From: Desulfobacter curvatus DSM 3379
GTDB lineage: Bacteria; Desulfobacterota; Desulfobacteria; Desulfobacterales; Desulfobacteraceae
Reading direction: 5' to 3'
Length of the DNA: 64,000 bases
Assembly (NCBI RefSeq): GCF_000373985.1
Contig: NZ_KB893123.1
Coordinates: 41,179 to 105,178, forward strand
A program made the position numbers and the translations under genes. Shown piece by piece: positions 9,416 through 18,100 of the stretch. A model generated the notes under the pieces. It had not been told where the DNA came from and did not search any database. It saw only the letters and a program-made list of their open reading frames with translations. Each line of letters starts with the position of its first letter. Within the stretch, counting starts at the first letter, position 1.

Positions 9416-10260
9416 CGGCACTGGATAAAATGATTCGTGAGATAAAGGATTTAACGCCGATGCCGGCCGTTGCCAACCGCCTGATCGAAATTGTTGAAGA
9501 ACCGGACAGTTCAATGAACGATATTGCCCAAATAATTCACTACGACCCTGTTATGACCGTAGACATTCTTAAAATCTGCAACTCAGCATATACGGGGTTA
9601 AAGACGCCTGCCGAGTCAATTAAAGATGCCGTGAATATGCTGGGTACCGATCAGATAATTGAATTGGCACTGGTGAAATCAAGCGCAAAAGTCCTTTCCG
9701 GACGTCGAAAAGGCTATGGCCTGGAACAGGGGGATATGTGGCGGTATTCAGTCTCTTCTGCCGTTATTGCCAAACAGGTTGCCGTGCGACTGGGACTTAA
9801 CAACAAAAGTACAATTTTTACCGCGGCCCTCATCAAAGACATTGGTAAAATCATATTGGAGAAATATGTATTCCAGGACTTAAAAAAAATTAATACCCTT
9901 GTAAAAGAATCCGGATACAGTTTCAGAGAAGCGGAAAAAAAGATACTTGGCATAGATCATGCTGAGATGGGCGCATTGATCGGCAAATTATGGAAATTTA
10001 GCCCGCGGATGATCAAGCTTATTCACCATCACCATCTCAGAGATGAATCCATGATGAACGATAAAGAGATCGCAGCTGTATATCTGGCAGACTGCATTTG
10101 TATGATGGTGGGCGACGGCGTAGGGGCGGATGGATTGTCATATCGGTTCAAGGATCAGTTAATGAAAATGCATGGCATTACCCACTCGGATATAACTTAT
10201 ATTATAGCTGAATTTGGGGTCAACATAAATGAAGTGAATGTTTTGTTAAAAATGGCTTAA
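9412..10260 (+). CDS. HDOD-domain protein
   Basis: The 282 residues form one HDOD domain: LTPMPAVANRLIEIVEEP, then HYDPVMTVDILKICNSAYTG, AVNMLGTDQI, and the degenerate HD-like helices ALIKDIGKIILEKY and KLIHHHHLRDE. HDOD proteins are non-catalytic relatives of HD hydrolases that act as scaffolds in signalling, often near chemosensory or two-component genes. Here it sits between cheD and cheY with coupled translation, so it probably belongs to the output of this array. Copy A of the dispersed hairpin repeat begins at its stop codon. Confidence 0.88.
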   Translation: MTALDKMIREIKDLTPMPAVANRLIEIVEEPDSSMNDIAQIIHYDPVMTVDILKICNSAYTGLKTPAESIKDAVNMLGTDQIIELALVKSSAKVLSGRRKGYGLEQGDMWRYSVSSAVIAKQVAVRLGLNNKSTIFTAALIKDIGKIILEKYVFQDLKKINTLVKESGYSFREAEKKILGIDHAEMGALIGKLWKFSPRMIKLIHHHHLRDESMMNDKEIAAVYLADCICMMVGDGVGADGLSYRFKDQLMKMHGITHSDITYIIAEFGVNINEVNVLLKMA

Positions 10261-10330
10261 TGACGGCCATGGCCGATCTGATTTATCAAAACCCGGACTC
10301 AGCTCACAACGAAAGTGATAAGATCTATTG
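10261..10330 (+). repeat. dispersed intercistronic hairpin repeat, copy A
   Basis: It starts at the stop codon of the HDOD gene with TGACGGCCATGGCCGATCTG and continues through GACTCAGCTCACAACGAAAG. The conserved GGCCATGGCC palindrome and the CTCAGC/CACAACGAA block match copy B; the distal TCTGTGTA hairpin is decayed. Confidence 0.75.
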
Positions 10331-10372
10331 GAACATAAAGATCTTTCTCATAAAAAAATTAAAGGGAAGCAA

Positions 10373-10798
10373 ATGTCTTATTCAATATTGATTATAGATG
10401 ATTCAATGCCCATGAGGACCGTTTTAAAAAGATCTCTTGCGGCAGCGGGATACGGCGGTGCCAGGATACTTGAAGCATCAAACGGCAAAGAGGCGTTAAC
10501 GGTACTGGCAGGAGACTGGGTGGATCTGATTATGACCGATTATAACATGCCGGAAATGAATGGGCTCAGCTTTTTACAACAAGTAAAATCCGACGCACTG
10601 TTCAAGGAAATTCCGGTGGTTGTCATTTCCACCGAGGGCAATGATTCAAAGATTAAAGAATTTATGGATACCGGTGCTGCCGGCTATATCACCAAGCCGT
10701 TTACCCCTGAGGCGCTCAGGGATTTAATTGTCAGTATAATTGGAGAGGCTGATTATGAAGAAAGTATTGATGACAGCGATGACGAATTCGATTTCTGA
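10373..10798 (+). CDS. cheY: CheY-type response regulator
   Basis: The start is taken as the ATG at 10373 behind AAAGGGAAG; an in-frame TTG at 10328 lies within repeat copy A. The 141-residue product is a receiver with ILIIDDSMPMR, phospho-acceptor Asp in LIMTDYNMPEMNG, the switch VVVISTEG and Lys in GYITKPFTP. An acidic tail (EESIDDSDDEFDF) extends beyond the fold; its last 44 bases are also read as the start of the cheX gene in another frame. Being a stand-alone receiver next to cheA and cheX, it is the likely phosphorylated output. Confidence 0.9.
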   Translation: MSYSILIIDDSMPMRTVLKRSLAAAGYGGARILEASNGKEALTVLAGDWVDLIMTDYNMPEMNGLSFLQQVKSDALFKEIPVVVISTEGNDSKIKEFMDTGAAGYITKPFTPEALRDLIVSIIGEADYEESIDDSDDEFDF

Positions 10799-11198
10799 AG
10801 TCATGGAGACCATGTTTTTTATGCCGGTTGAAATCGGTCCCGAGACAATTCTAAATAATTCCGGCATTGACCTGAATACGGCTTTGGCATGCCGGTTGAG
10901 CTTCACCGGAGATATCTGCGGAAATATAGATGTTATTTCACCGGAGACTCTGGTTACGGAACTGGCATCCAATTTTCTGGGCGAAAGTAAAGAAGATCTG
11001 ACGTGGGAACAGCAATTTGGGACATTGTCTGAGATGCTCAATATGGTGTGTGGAAATGCCCTGAAAAATGTAAAATGCGAGTCGCCTTATAAACTGGGCC
11101 TCCCCGAAAAGATTACCGGTAGTGATCTGGACGGCTCTGCAGAATGCACATTGATTGAAACCATGGATTCAAACATGGCGATGTTACTGTCTATGTGA
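10755..11198 (+). CDS. cheX: CheX-family chemotaxis phosphatase
   Basis: The start is chosen at the ATG at 10755, six bases after GGAGAGG; a TTG at 10740 is in frame but poorly placed. The 147-residue product has the CheX fold signature with the catalytic E-x2-N pair in LSEMLNMVCGNALKN and the preceding ITLxF-like strand ACRLSFTGDICGNIDVI. CheX/CheC proteins dephosphorylate CheY-P. It overlaps cheY by 44 nt in a different frame, giving coupled expression of regulator and phosphatase. Repeat copy B starts 5 bases after its stop. Confidence 0.82.
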   Translation: MKKVLMTAMTNSISEVMETMFFMPVEIGPETILNNSGIDLNTALACRLSFTGDICGNIDVISPETLVTELASNFLGESKEDLTWEQQFGTLSEMLNMVCGNALKNVKCESPYKLGLPEKITGSDLDGSAECTLIETMDSNMAMLLSM

Positions 11199-11203
11199 AT
11201 CAA

Positions 11204-11287
11204 TAACGGCCATGGCCGACCTGGTCTATCAGCACCCAGGCTCAGCCCACAACGAATGTTGAAAAATCTGTGTAGCTTACACAGACT
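11204..11287 (+). repeat. dispersed intercistronic hairpin repeat, copy B
   Basis: The most complete + strand copy, between cheX and cheB. Stem 1 pairs GGCCGACCTGG with CCAGGCTCAGCC across TCTATCAGCAC. Next comes ACAACGAATGTTGA, then a perfect stem 2, TCTGTGTA-gct-TACACAGA (11266-11284). There is no T-run after either stem, so it is not an ordinary terminator. Confidence 0.85.
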
Positions 11288-11314
11288 TAGAAAAGTACAA
11301 AAGGGCCTCTTTCA

Positions 11315-12352
11315 ATGCCTAATGAAATTAAAGTACTTGTGGTAGATGATTCAGCCGTTGTCAGGAAGGTATTTAAAGAACAACTGTCCCGGCACCCGGA
11401 CATTACGGTAATTGATACGGCCCCTGACCCGTACATCGCCCGGGATAAAATTGTTAGATTAAAACCGGATGTTATTACGCTGGATATAGAAATGCCGCGT
11501 ATGGATGGAATTACTTTTTTAAAAAAATTAATGAAGTATTATCCGCTCCCAGTCATCATTGTCAGTTCTTTGAGTACAAAAGGAAGCGACCTTGCCATGG
11601 AAGCGTTAGCCATTGGGGCATTGGAAGTGATGGCAAAACCCGATAACGCCTATTCGGTAGGAGATGTCAGTGTGCAGCTCGCCGAAAAAATCAGGGCGGT
11701 GCATGCAGCCCAATTTCCCCGACGCGGTCAACAACACAATTCAATCCCCCCCCAAAAAATCGTATCCATGGCACCGTCTAAAAACACCAATAAAATTATT
11801 GCCATCGGCGCGTCAACCGGTGGGGCGGAAGCCATTAAGAATGTTCTGACCCAAATGCCGAAAAACTCGCCGGGTATTGTTGTTGTACAGCACATGCCGG
11901 CTCAATTCACCAAGTCCTTTGCCGGGCGGCTGAATGAATTGTGCCAAATGCGTATTAAAGAAGCAAAAAACAGGGATTCTGTAATAAGTGGTCAAGTTCT
12001 TATTGCCCCGGGTAATTATCACATGCTTTTAAAACGAAGTGGTGCCAAATATTTTGTGGCGGTTAAAACAGGTCCTCTTGTTCACTATCAGCGGCCGGCT
12101 GTGGATGTTTTATTTCGGTCGGTTGCAAGGCTCGCCGGGGCCAATGCTGTGGGTATTATTTTGACCGGTATGGGTAAAGATGGCGCACAAGGATTGCTTG
12201 AAATGAAAAAAGCGGGGGCGACAACGATTGCCCAGGATGAAAAATCAAGCGTGGTTTACGGGATGCCCAAGGAAGCACGATTGATAGGGGCTGTGGATTA
12301 TGTGGAAGATATTCACAATATAGCAGCAAAGGCCTGTTCATTTTTTAAATAA
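11315..12352 (+). CDS. cheB: protein-glutamate methylesterase/deamidase CheB
   Basis: A 345-residue two-domain protein. The receiver (1-120) has VLVVDDSAVVR and the phospho-acceptor in TLDIEMPRMDG. The methylesterase domain has the Ser of IAIGASTGGAEAI (residue about 166), His of VVVQHMPAQFTKSF and Asp of LTGMGKDGAQG, completing the Ser-His-Asp triad. It removes methyl groups from the receptor after phosphorylation by CheA, opposing CheR encoded at the operon's end. A partial repeat copy (C) follows its stop codon. Confidence 0.96.
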   Translation: MPNEIKVLVVDDSAVVRKVFKEQLSRHPDITVIDTAPDPYIARDKIVRLKPDVITLDIEMPRMDGITFLKKLMKYYPLPVIIVSSLSTKGSDLAMEALAIGALEVMAKPDNAYSVGDVSVQLAEKIRAVHAAQFPRRGQQHNSIPPQKIVSMAPSKNTNKIIAIGASTGGAEAIKNVLTQMPKNSPGIVVVQHMPAQFTKSFAGRLNELCQMRIKEAKNRDSVISGQVLIAPGNYHMLLKRSGAKYFVAVKTGPLVHYQRPAVDVLFRSVARLAGANAVGIILTGMGKDGAQGLLEMKKAGATTIAQDEKSSVVYGMPKEARLIGAVDYVEDIHNIAAKACSFFK

Positions 12353-12364
12353 CGGCCATGGGCA
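12349..12364 (+). repeat. dispersed hairpin repeat, copy C (5' fragment)
   Basis: ATAACGGCCATGGGC follows the cheB stop directly, matching the first 15 bases of the repeat family. The rest has diverged beyond recognition, leaving only an imperfect CTGTT...AACAG pairing downstream. Confidence 0.55.
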
Positions 12365-12431
12365 TTATTAAACATTGTTCAAATACTGTTGGATGAATCA
12401 AAACAGTTGAAGAACGAAAAAAGAGAGAAGA

Positions 12432-13199
12432 GTGACTAAAATGAAAAAAAATATATTGGATTCCCCAACAGCATTTTCTAAGGATGATATCATACGTATT
12501 ATTAATGGGTTACCCCTTGCGGTTGTAGTGATTGACAAGGACCGAAAACTGGTATTGGCAAACAAGATGGCCTCCATGTTTGTAAATAAAGAGGGGGATC
12601 TTCTGGTCGGACAGGTAGTCGGGGCGGCCTTTGGCTGTATTCATCACAAAGATGTCCCCGAGGGCTGCGGATTCGGAAAAGAGTGCCTTAAATGCAAATT
12701 ACAGATAACAGTGAATGATACCCTTGAAAATGATAGTGGGTCTTTTATGGTTGAGACGACCATGGCCTTTAATTCTATCGGCCGCAGGCATTTGAGAATA
12801 ACAACCCAGCCCGTGGAATTGCAAAAAGGAAAGGCCGTTTTACTGTCAATTGAGGATATTACACAGGCAAAAAAATATGAGCATGCAAAAATAGAAAAGG
12901 AAAAACTGACAGCGGTAATTCGAACCGCAGGCGCCATATGCCATGAAATCAATCAGCCTTTAATGGCAATTTCAGGTTTTTCAGAATTATTAATTGACGA
13001 CGTCCGCCATGGACAAATCCAGGAAGAAAATGTCAAGGAAATTAGAGACCAGGCAGAACGGTTATCTCAAATTACAAACAAGCTGATGGTCATTACCCAA
13101 TACAAAACAAAAAAATATTTGCGTTCCGAAATTTTGGATCTTGACGCAGCATCTTCAAATGTTGCACCAGGTATTAACCCCAAAGAGGAAAATAAATGA
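12432..13199 (+). CDS. PAS-HisKA protein lacking an ATPase domain
   Basis: 255 residues. An N-terminal PAS domain (about 20-135) carries a Cys/His cluster, FGCIHHKDVPEGCGFGKECL followed by KC, seen in some anaerobe PAS domains that may hold a metal or cluster. A HisKA-like helix follows with AGAICHEINQPLMAISGFSE and the tail ends QYKTKKYLRSEILDLDAASS. No HATPase_c follows: the gene stops and a lone receiver begins with an ATGA overlap. Helix and tail are closely similar to those of the receiver-HisKA protein at 1961-2659. Start GTG 12432 or ATG 12441; neither has a strong ribosome-binding site. Confidence 0.82.
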   Translation: MTKMKKNILDSPTAFSKDDIIRIINGLPLAVVVIDKDRKLVLANKMASMFVNKEGDLLVGQVVGAAFGCIHHKDVPEGCGFGKECLKCKLQITVNDTLENDSGSFMVETTMAFNSIGRRHLRITTQPVELQKGKAVLLSIEDITQAKKYEHAKIEKEKLTAVIRTAGAICHEINQPLMAISGFSELLIDDVRHGQIQEENVKEIRDQAERLSQITNKLMVITQYKTKKYLRSEILDLDAASSNVAPGINPKEENK

Positions 13200-13585
13200 T
13201 GGAAAATAAAAAAATATTAATCGTTGATGACGAGCCCTCCATTTTAAGGTTGCTTTCCCAATTGTTTACTAAAGCCGGCTATGCTGTTTCCACCGCAGAA
13301 AATGCACAGGATGCATTGAAAATTATCGAAGAGAATAACATTATGGTCATGTTTTTTGATTTAAATATGCCGGTGATGAACGGTATGGAATTATGTAAGC
13401 GCGTTAAAAGCGTTAAGCCTATGTCTATTATCTATGCCATTACCGGCTATGCGTCTTTATTTCAACTGTCAGAATGCCTTGACGTCGGCTTTGAAGATTA
13501 TTTTAAAAAGCCGGTAAATGTATCGACGCTGTTAAAGACGGCCGAATCCGCATTCGAAAAAGTAAACCGCTGGAAAAAAATTTAA
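13196..13585 (+). CDS. single-domain response regulator
   Basis: A 129-residue stand-alone receiver: ILIVDDEPSILR, phospho-acceptor Asp in MFFDLNMPVMNG, the Thr in AITGYASL and Lys in YFKKPVN. It overlaps the stop of the PAS-HisKA gene (ATGA) and is followed two bases later by cheR. With its partner it would make a sensor/receiver pair that needs a kinase from elsewhere, CheA being the obvious candidate. Confidence 0.9.
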   Translation: MMENKKILIVDDEPSILRLLSQLFTKAGYAVSTAENAQDALKIIEENNIMVMFFDLNMPVMNGMELCKRVKSVKPMSIIYAITGYASLFQLSECLDVGFEDYFKKPVNVSTLLKTAESAFEKVNRWKKI

Positions 13586-13587
13586 AA

Positions 13588-14385
13588 ATGAATTCAATAC
13601 TGTTTAAACATAGTGAACTGAATGAATTAAAAGCGCTTGTGTTTAAAACCTGTGGCATTAATCTTCACGAGGGAAAGCTTGAATTGCTGAAATCCAAGGT
13701 TGCCAAACGCATGCGCATGACCCAGATGAATGTTCAAGAATACATATCACATTTAAGGTCAAATGAACGTGAGGTAATCGAATTTATCGATACGATAACA
13801 ACCAATCATTCTTTTTTTTACCGGGAAAATAAAAGTATTGAACATATCGTCAAACAGTTTGCTTGCCACCCCAAAAGGGAAGTCAAACACTTCAAGGTAT
13901 GGTGTGCGGCATGTTCCACCGGAGATGAACCTTACACTACGGCTGTCCAGTTAAAGGCTTTGGGTGTAACCTTTTCTATCCTGGCCACAGACATATCTCA
14001 CTCCGTGCTGGAGATTGCCCAAAAGGGGATATATAAAGATGATAAAATCAAGCAGGTGCCCTTGTCTATCCTGCATCGTTATTTTCAGAAAGGAACCGGC
14101 AACTATAAGGGATATTTAAAAGTTAAGAAAGAAATACAACAGCACATCACCTTCAAAAAATTTAATTTGATTTCAGACCGCATCCCTCGCTCGGACTTTG
14201 ATGCCGTTTTATGTAGAAATGTAATGATCTATTTTGATAATCAAACCAGTGAAGCGGTTGTAAATAAATTATACCAATCCCTTTACGCCGGGGGTTTTTT
14301 TGCCATCGGCAATGCTGAAAGTCTGATGAACATGAAGCATTCTTTTAAATCCGTGGCAGGAATACCCAGCCTTTATGTAAAATAA
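13588..14385 (+). CDS. cheR: chemotaxis protein methyltransferase CheR
   Basis: The 265-residue product has the N-terminal helical domain with FIDTITTNHSFFYRE and the SAM-binding domain with KVWCAACSTGDEPYTTA (a G-x-x-x-GEEPYS variant), LATDIS and VLCRNVMIYFD. It methylates receptor glutamates, presumably on the MCP encoded upstream. It is the last gene of the operon and converges on the ABC transporter genes. Confidence 0.95.
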   Translation: MNSILFKHSELNELKALVFKTCGINLHEGKLELLKSKVAKRMRMTQMNVQEYISHLRSNEREVIEFIDTITTNHSFFYRENKSIEHIVKQFACHPKREVKHFKVWCAACSTGDEPYTTAVQLKALGVTFSILATDISHSVLEIAQKGIYKDDKIKQVPLSILHRYFQKGTGNYKGYLKVKKEIQQHITFKKFNLISDRIPRSDFDAVLCRNVMIYFDNQTSEAVVNKLYQSLYAGGFFAIGNAESLMNMKHSFKSVAGIPSLYVK

Positions 14386-14430
14386 CAAAGAAATTCAGAC
14401 ATAACCGTTTGAAATTACGTTACCCTGCTT

Positions 14431-14492
14431 GACAACCCACAACCGGAATCGTTGTGAGCTAAGTCCGGTATCGGACCAGCCCATGGCTGTTA
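14431..14492 (-). repeat. dispersed hairpin repeat, copy D
   Basis: Read on the minus strand it begins right after the ABC ATPase stop with ATAATAACAGCCATGGGCTG, then a variant stem GGTCCGATACCGGACT, then TTAGCTCACAACG. The downstream CACAAC...GTTGTG forms an extra small stem. It is the only copy not followed by a same-strand gene, since cheR converges here. Confidence 0.7.
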
Positions 14493-15236
14493 TTATAAAA
14501 TCTGGCTCAGGAACAGCTTGGCGCGGTCATTTTTAGTGTGATTGAAAAATTCATCCGGCGTTCCCTGTTCAACAATGGCACCGTGATCCATGAAGATGAT
14601 TCTGTCTGCAACTTCCCTTGCAAAACCCATTTCATGAGTGACAACAGCCATTGTCATCCCTTCTTTGGCAAGTTTGGTCATAACATCTAAAACTTCACCG
14701 ATCATTTCAGGGTCAAGGGCCGAGGTCGGTTCATCAAAGAGCATGATTTTCGGGGTCATGGCAAGGGCTCTTGCAATGGCAACCCGCTGCTGCTGTCCGC
14801 CGGAAAGTTTACCCGGATATTCATCCGCTTTTTGTAAAATACCCACTTTTTCAAGCAGTTTTGTTGAAATCCCGGTGGCTTCTTCACGGGTTCGTTTTCT
14901 GACAACAAGCTGGGCAAGGTTCAGGTTTTCCATGACCGTTTTATGGGGGAAGACGTTAAACGACTGGAATACCATTCCGACTTCTTCACGAACCTCGTTG
15001 ATATCGGTTGCCTTATCGTAAATATCAACACCATCAATGATAATTTTACCGGCATCAATGGTTTCAAGCTGGTTGATTGATCTTAAGAGTGTACTTTTAC
15101 CGGAGCCGCTCGGGCCGATGATAACGACTTTCTCACCATCATGAATGTCCAGTGAAACGCTGTCCAGTGCTTTTAACTCGCCGTAGAATTTACTGACATT
15201 TTCTATATGTACAAGGATTTTGCTATTCATCGTCAC
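14493..15236 (-). CDS. polar amino-acid ABC transporter, ATP-binding protein
   Basis: The 247-residue protein has a full ABC ATPase set: Walker A GPSGSGKSTL, Q-loop VFQSFNVFPH, signature LSGGQQQRVAIARA, Walker B IMLFDEPTSALDP and the switch His in VVTHEMGFA. The sequence fits the GlnQ/HisP (PAAT) subfamily. It energises uptake through the permease encoded immediately upstream, whose stop codon it overlaps by 14 bases. The specific amino acid cannot be told. Confidence 0.93.
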   Translation of the reverse strand: MTMNSKILVHIENVSKFYGELKALDSVSLDIHDGEKVVIIGPSGSGKSTLLRSINQLETIDAGKIIIDGVDIYDKATDINEVREEVGMVFQSFNVFPHKTVMENLNLAQLVVRKRTREEATGISTKLLEKVGILQKADEYPGKLSGGQQQRVAIARALAMTPKIMLFDEPTSALDPEMIGEVLDVMTKLAKEGMTMAVVTHEMGFAREVADRIIFMDHGAIVEQGTPDEFFNHTKNDRAKLFLSQIL

Positions 15237-16059
15237 TTATCTTATCCTCCATGATGCCCACAAGTTTTGACAAAATCAATGTGATTACAAGGTAAATAAG
15301 GGCTACCATTGTGTATGTTTCAAAATAATCGAATGATTCAGATGCGAATTCCCTGCCCCGCCTTAAAAGATCGGAAACGGCAAGGATTGAAACAAGGGAA
15401 GAATCCTTTAAAAGGGCGATAAATTCATTGCCAACAGGCGGCAGTATGGTTTTGACTGCCTGGGGAAGGATAACGTGCTTGGTTGTCTGTGACGAAGTCA
15501 TTCCAAGCGATCTGGCTGCCTCGGTCTGGCCTTTTGGAATGGCATCGATACCGGCTCTGAAAATTTCGGCCATATAGGCACCGTAACAGATCGACATGGC
15601 AATGATTGCGCAGACTTCAGCGGGCAGTGAAACAAATTTTCCCAATGCAAAGTAGATGTAAAAGAGCTGAACCAGAAGCGGAATTCCCCTGATAACTTCA
15701 ACATAAAGGGAGGCAATTCCGTTGATAAACCTGTTTTTGGAAATTCTTCCAAGCCCTGCAATCAGACCAAAAAACAGTGATAAAAAAATTGATGCGATGG
15801 TTACTTTGAAGGTGACATAAATCCCATCCGGTAGAAATTTTATTATGTCAAGATACGGTTCGGGTTTAAAATAGACGAGTGCGGCAATAGTTGATATGGC
15901 ACCAACAAAGGTCACCCGCCAAGCAGTTAACAATCCGATATCATCTTTTTTGGGAATCGCCCCACCTTCGGAAATTTCTATTTTTTTGGGTTTTTCAGCA
16001 CTACCAGACATTGGCATTTTTACTTTCTTTCCTTGTTTAAAAGCCTGTTCGACAACCAT
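15223..16059 (-). CDS. polar amino-acid ABC transporter, permease
   Basis: 278 residues. About 60 hydrophilic, Lys-rich residues precede the first membrane segment, an extension that typical GlnP/HisM permeases (about 220 residues) lack. Five or so membrane segments follow, with the EAA loop EAARSLGMTSSQTTKHVILP that docks the ATPase. The start ATG at 16059 lies 74 bases downstream of the binding-protein gene, with an intrinsic terminator between them. Confidence 0.92.
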   Translation of the reverse strand: MVVEQAFKQGKKVKMPMSGSAEKPKKIEISEGGAIPKKDDIGLLTAWRVTFVGAISTIAALVYFKPEPYLDIIKFLPDGIYVTFKVTIASIFLSLFFGLIAGLGRISKNRFINGIASLYVEVIRGIPLLVQLFYIYFALGKFVSLPAEVCAIIAMSICYGAYMAEIFRAGIDAIPKGQTEAARSLGMTSSQTTKHVILPQAVKTILPPVGNEFIALLKDSSLVSILAVSDLLRRGREFASESFDYFETYTMVALIYLVITLILSKLVGIMEDKISDDE

Positions 16060-16084
16060 GGCTATGGAACTTTTTACGATACTA

Positions 16085-16118
16085 TTAAAAAAGCCTGATC
16101 AAAAATGACCAGGCTTTG
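16085..16118 (-). terminator. intrinsic terminator/attenuator between binding protein and permease genes
   Basis: Read on the minus strand, AAAGCCTGGTCATTTTTGAT pairs back with CAGGCTTT, followed by a T-run. Placed between the binding-protein gene and the permease gene, it would give more binding protein than membrane components, a common arrangement in ABC importers. Confidence 0.8.
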
Positions 16119-16132
16119 TGTACACAATTAAA

Positions 16133-16891
16133 TTATTGCAGCCACTTTTTTTCAAGCTGCTTGTCGATACCTTTAGCCTGCACAGCCTTGATACCTTTGT
16201 TGATCAGGTCAACGAGCTCTTTGTTTCCTTTTTTAACAACGATGCCGTAGTTTTCTTCGGTAAACGGTTTACCGACAATTTTAAATTGACCTTTGTAGCT
16301 TTCTTTCTGAAGTGCATAATTAGCAGCGATTGGCGTATCACAAACAATGCCGTCAATTCTTCCTGCGGCCATGTCTTCAAAAGTAAGGCCGATCTCATCA
16401 TAAGCTTTCAGCTCAACGCCTCCCACTTTCTTGATTTCCATTGCGCCGGTTGTACCAATCTGGGCACCTGCTGTTTTGCCCTTGAGATCAGCAACAACTT
16501 TTGCAGAAGACGCGGCGGGAACAACAAGCACCTGACCTGCATTGACATACGGCATTGAAAAATCCATTGCTTTTTTACGTTTGTCAGTGATCGTTACCGA
16601 AGAGATGATTGCATCGTATTTACCAACTTCCACACCGGCAAAAATTCCATCCCATGCAGTGTTTTTGATGACAACCTTAAATCCTGCTTCTTTGGCAACA
16701 GCGTTCATATAATCAATATCAAAGCCCACAAGATTTTTATTTTCATCAATCATTTCCATCGGCGGCCAGGTTGCATCCGATGCAACGGTAACAACTCTTT
16801 GATCTTCAGCGGCAAAAACGCTTCCGGGCATTGCCGTCAAACACAAAGAACAGATCGCCAACAGCGCTGTAAATAATCTAAATAGTTTCAT
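16133..16891 (-). CDS. polar amino-acid ABC transporter, periplasmic substrate-binding protein
   Basis: The start is set at the ATG at 16891, preceded by AGGAGAG; a TTG at 16909 lies upstream of that site. The 252-residue product begins with a signal peptide (MKLFRLFTALLAICSLCLTA, cleavage likely after VFA). The mature part is a type-3 solute-binding protein: ATWPPMEMIDENKNLVGFDI, VDLINK-type C-terminus and the DAIISSVTITDKRKKAMDFS segment. It captures a polar or acidic amino acid in the periplasm for the permease/ATPase pair encoded next. Confidence 0.93.
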   Translation of the reverse strand: MKLFRLFTALLAICSLCLTAMPGSVFAAEDQRVVTVASDATWPPMEMIDENKNLVGFDIDYMNAVAKEAGFKVVIKNTAWDGIFAGVEVGKYDAIISSVTITDKRKKAMDFSMPYVNAGQVLVVPAASSAKVVADLKGKTAGAQIGTTGAMEIKKVGGVELKAYDEIGLTFEDMAAGRIDGIVCDTPIAANYALQKESYKGQFKIVGKPFTEENYGIVVKKGNKELVDLINKGIKAVQAKGIDKQLEKKWLQ

Positions 16892-16935
16892 AATACTCTC
16901 CTGTATCAATTAAGTTTAAAATTAATTTGACCTGA

Positions 16936-16964
16936 TAAATACGCATTCGACTTTTTGAAGTCAA
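16936..16964 (-). promoter_or_regulatory. sigma-70-type promoter for the ABC importer operon
   Basis: On the minus strand TTGACT (16964-16959), a 17-base spacer and TATTTA (16941-16936). It lies 45 bases upstream of the binding-protein start, in the gap shared with the divergent DMT gene. Confidence 0.55.
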
Positions 16965-17135
16965 ACGAAAAAGTTGCAGCGTTTTTTTTGTTTGCCTTTG
17001 TTTTTGAATTATGGTTAATAATCCAGCTTGATTTTAGTTGATGTTGAAACAATTTCAAAGAAAGAAAAAAATTTATATTATATTCAGTGCGTTTTGTGTC
17101 ATGTGATAAAATATATGGTAGCCTGAAAAGGTACA

Positions 17136-18071
17136 GTGCTTAAAACAAGTGATGATTTTATGATGCTTCAAAATAAAAAATTAAGAATCGCCGGTGCATA
17201 TATTCTTCTGATTTTAACAACATTTTTCTGGGGTGTTACATTTGTTGTTGTTAAAGATGCTGTGAATCAGGTGGACGTATTTGTTTTTCTTGCCCAAAGG
17301 TTTATTGCCGCCGCATTGATTCTTCTGCTTCTGTGGCCATTTTTAAAACGGCCGATAAACGGCAAAACCCTTTTAAAGGGTGGTGTTTTAGGGGTAATGC
17401 TTTTCGGCGGCTTTGCGTTTCAAACGGTGGCGCTTTTATATACTTCGGCATCAAATACGGCGTTTTTAACCGGGCTGAATGTTGTTTTTGTCCCCCTTTT
17501 ATCTGCCGTTATTTTTAAAAAAGCCATTGCGGCAAAATCTCTTGCAGGTGCTGTGCTCGCCTTTATCGGGCTGTATCTTTTATGCGCAACAGGAACAAGC
17601 TGGTCTTTTAACAAGGGCGATCTTTTTGGCTTTGCTTGTTCGATCTGCATTGCGATTCACATTATATATACCGGGAAATATGCCCGGGAGTGTGATGTCT
17701 ACTGGCTGACAACGATTCAGCTGGGTGTGATCGGTCTGCTGAGCCTGCTCATCGCATATTTTACGGGGCATGATGCACTTGCCTGGTATCCTGAAATTCG
17801 TGATGCCCTTATTATCTGCGTATTGTTTGCAACGATATTTGCATTTCTGGTTCAAACAGGCATGCAGCAATTCATCAGTCCGCCATCAACCGCTCTGATC
17901 TTCTGCCTTGAACCTGTTTTTGCAGCCGTTTGTGCCTATTTTTTGATTGACGAAAATATTGGCGTAAACGGCTTGATCGGTGCGGGGCTGATCCTTCTTG
18001 GGATGATTCTTTCGGAAATTAAGCTTAAAAAATTTAAAGGGTTCAGGTCTGCTTTTGGGGCATTATATTAA
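17136..18071 (+). CDS. DMT-superfamily (EamA) transporter
   Basis: A 311-residue membrane protein with about ten hydrophobic helices arranged as two EamA repeats, each opening with a similar motif (TTFFWGVTFVVVKDAVNQVD early on, PVFAAVCAYFLIDENIG late). Such proteins export amino acids or other small metabolites; the substrate is unknown. The GTG start at 17136 is preceded by AAAAGGT; the in-frame ATG at 17160 is an alternative. It is divergent from the ABC importer and converges on the phosphopantetheinyl transferase. Confidence 0.88.
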   Translation: MLKTSDDFMMLQNKKLRIAGAYILLILTTFFWGVTFVVVKDAVNQVDVFVFLAQRFIAAALILLLLWPFLKRPINGKTLLKGGVLGVMLFGGFAFQTVALLYTSASNTAFLTGLNVVFVPLLSAVIFKKAIAAKSLAGAVLAFIGLYLLCATGTSWSFNKGDLFGFACSICIAIHIIYTGKYARECDVYWLTTIQLGVIGLLSLLIAYFTGHDALAWYPEIRDALIICVLFATIFAFLVQTGMQQFISPPSTALIFCLEPVFAAVCAYFLIDENIGVNGLIGAGLILLGMILSEIKLKKFKGFRSAFGALY

Positions 18072-18100
18072 TTCGGCAGCAAAATGAGATGGCCGGACCA

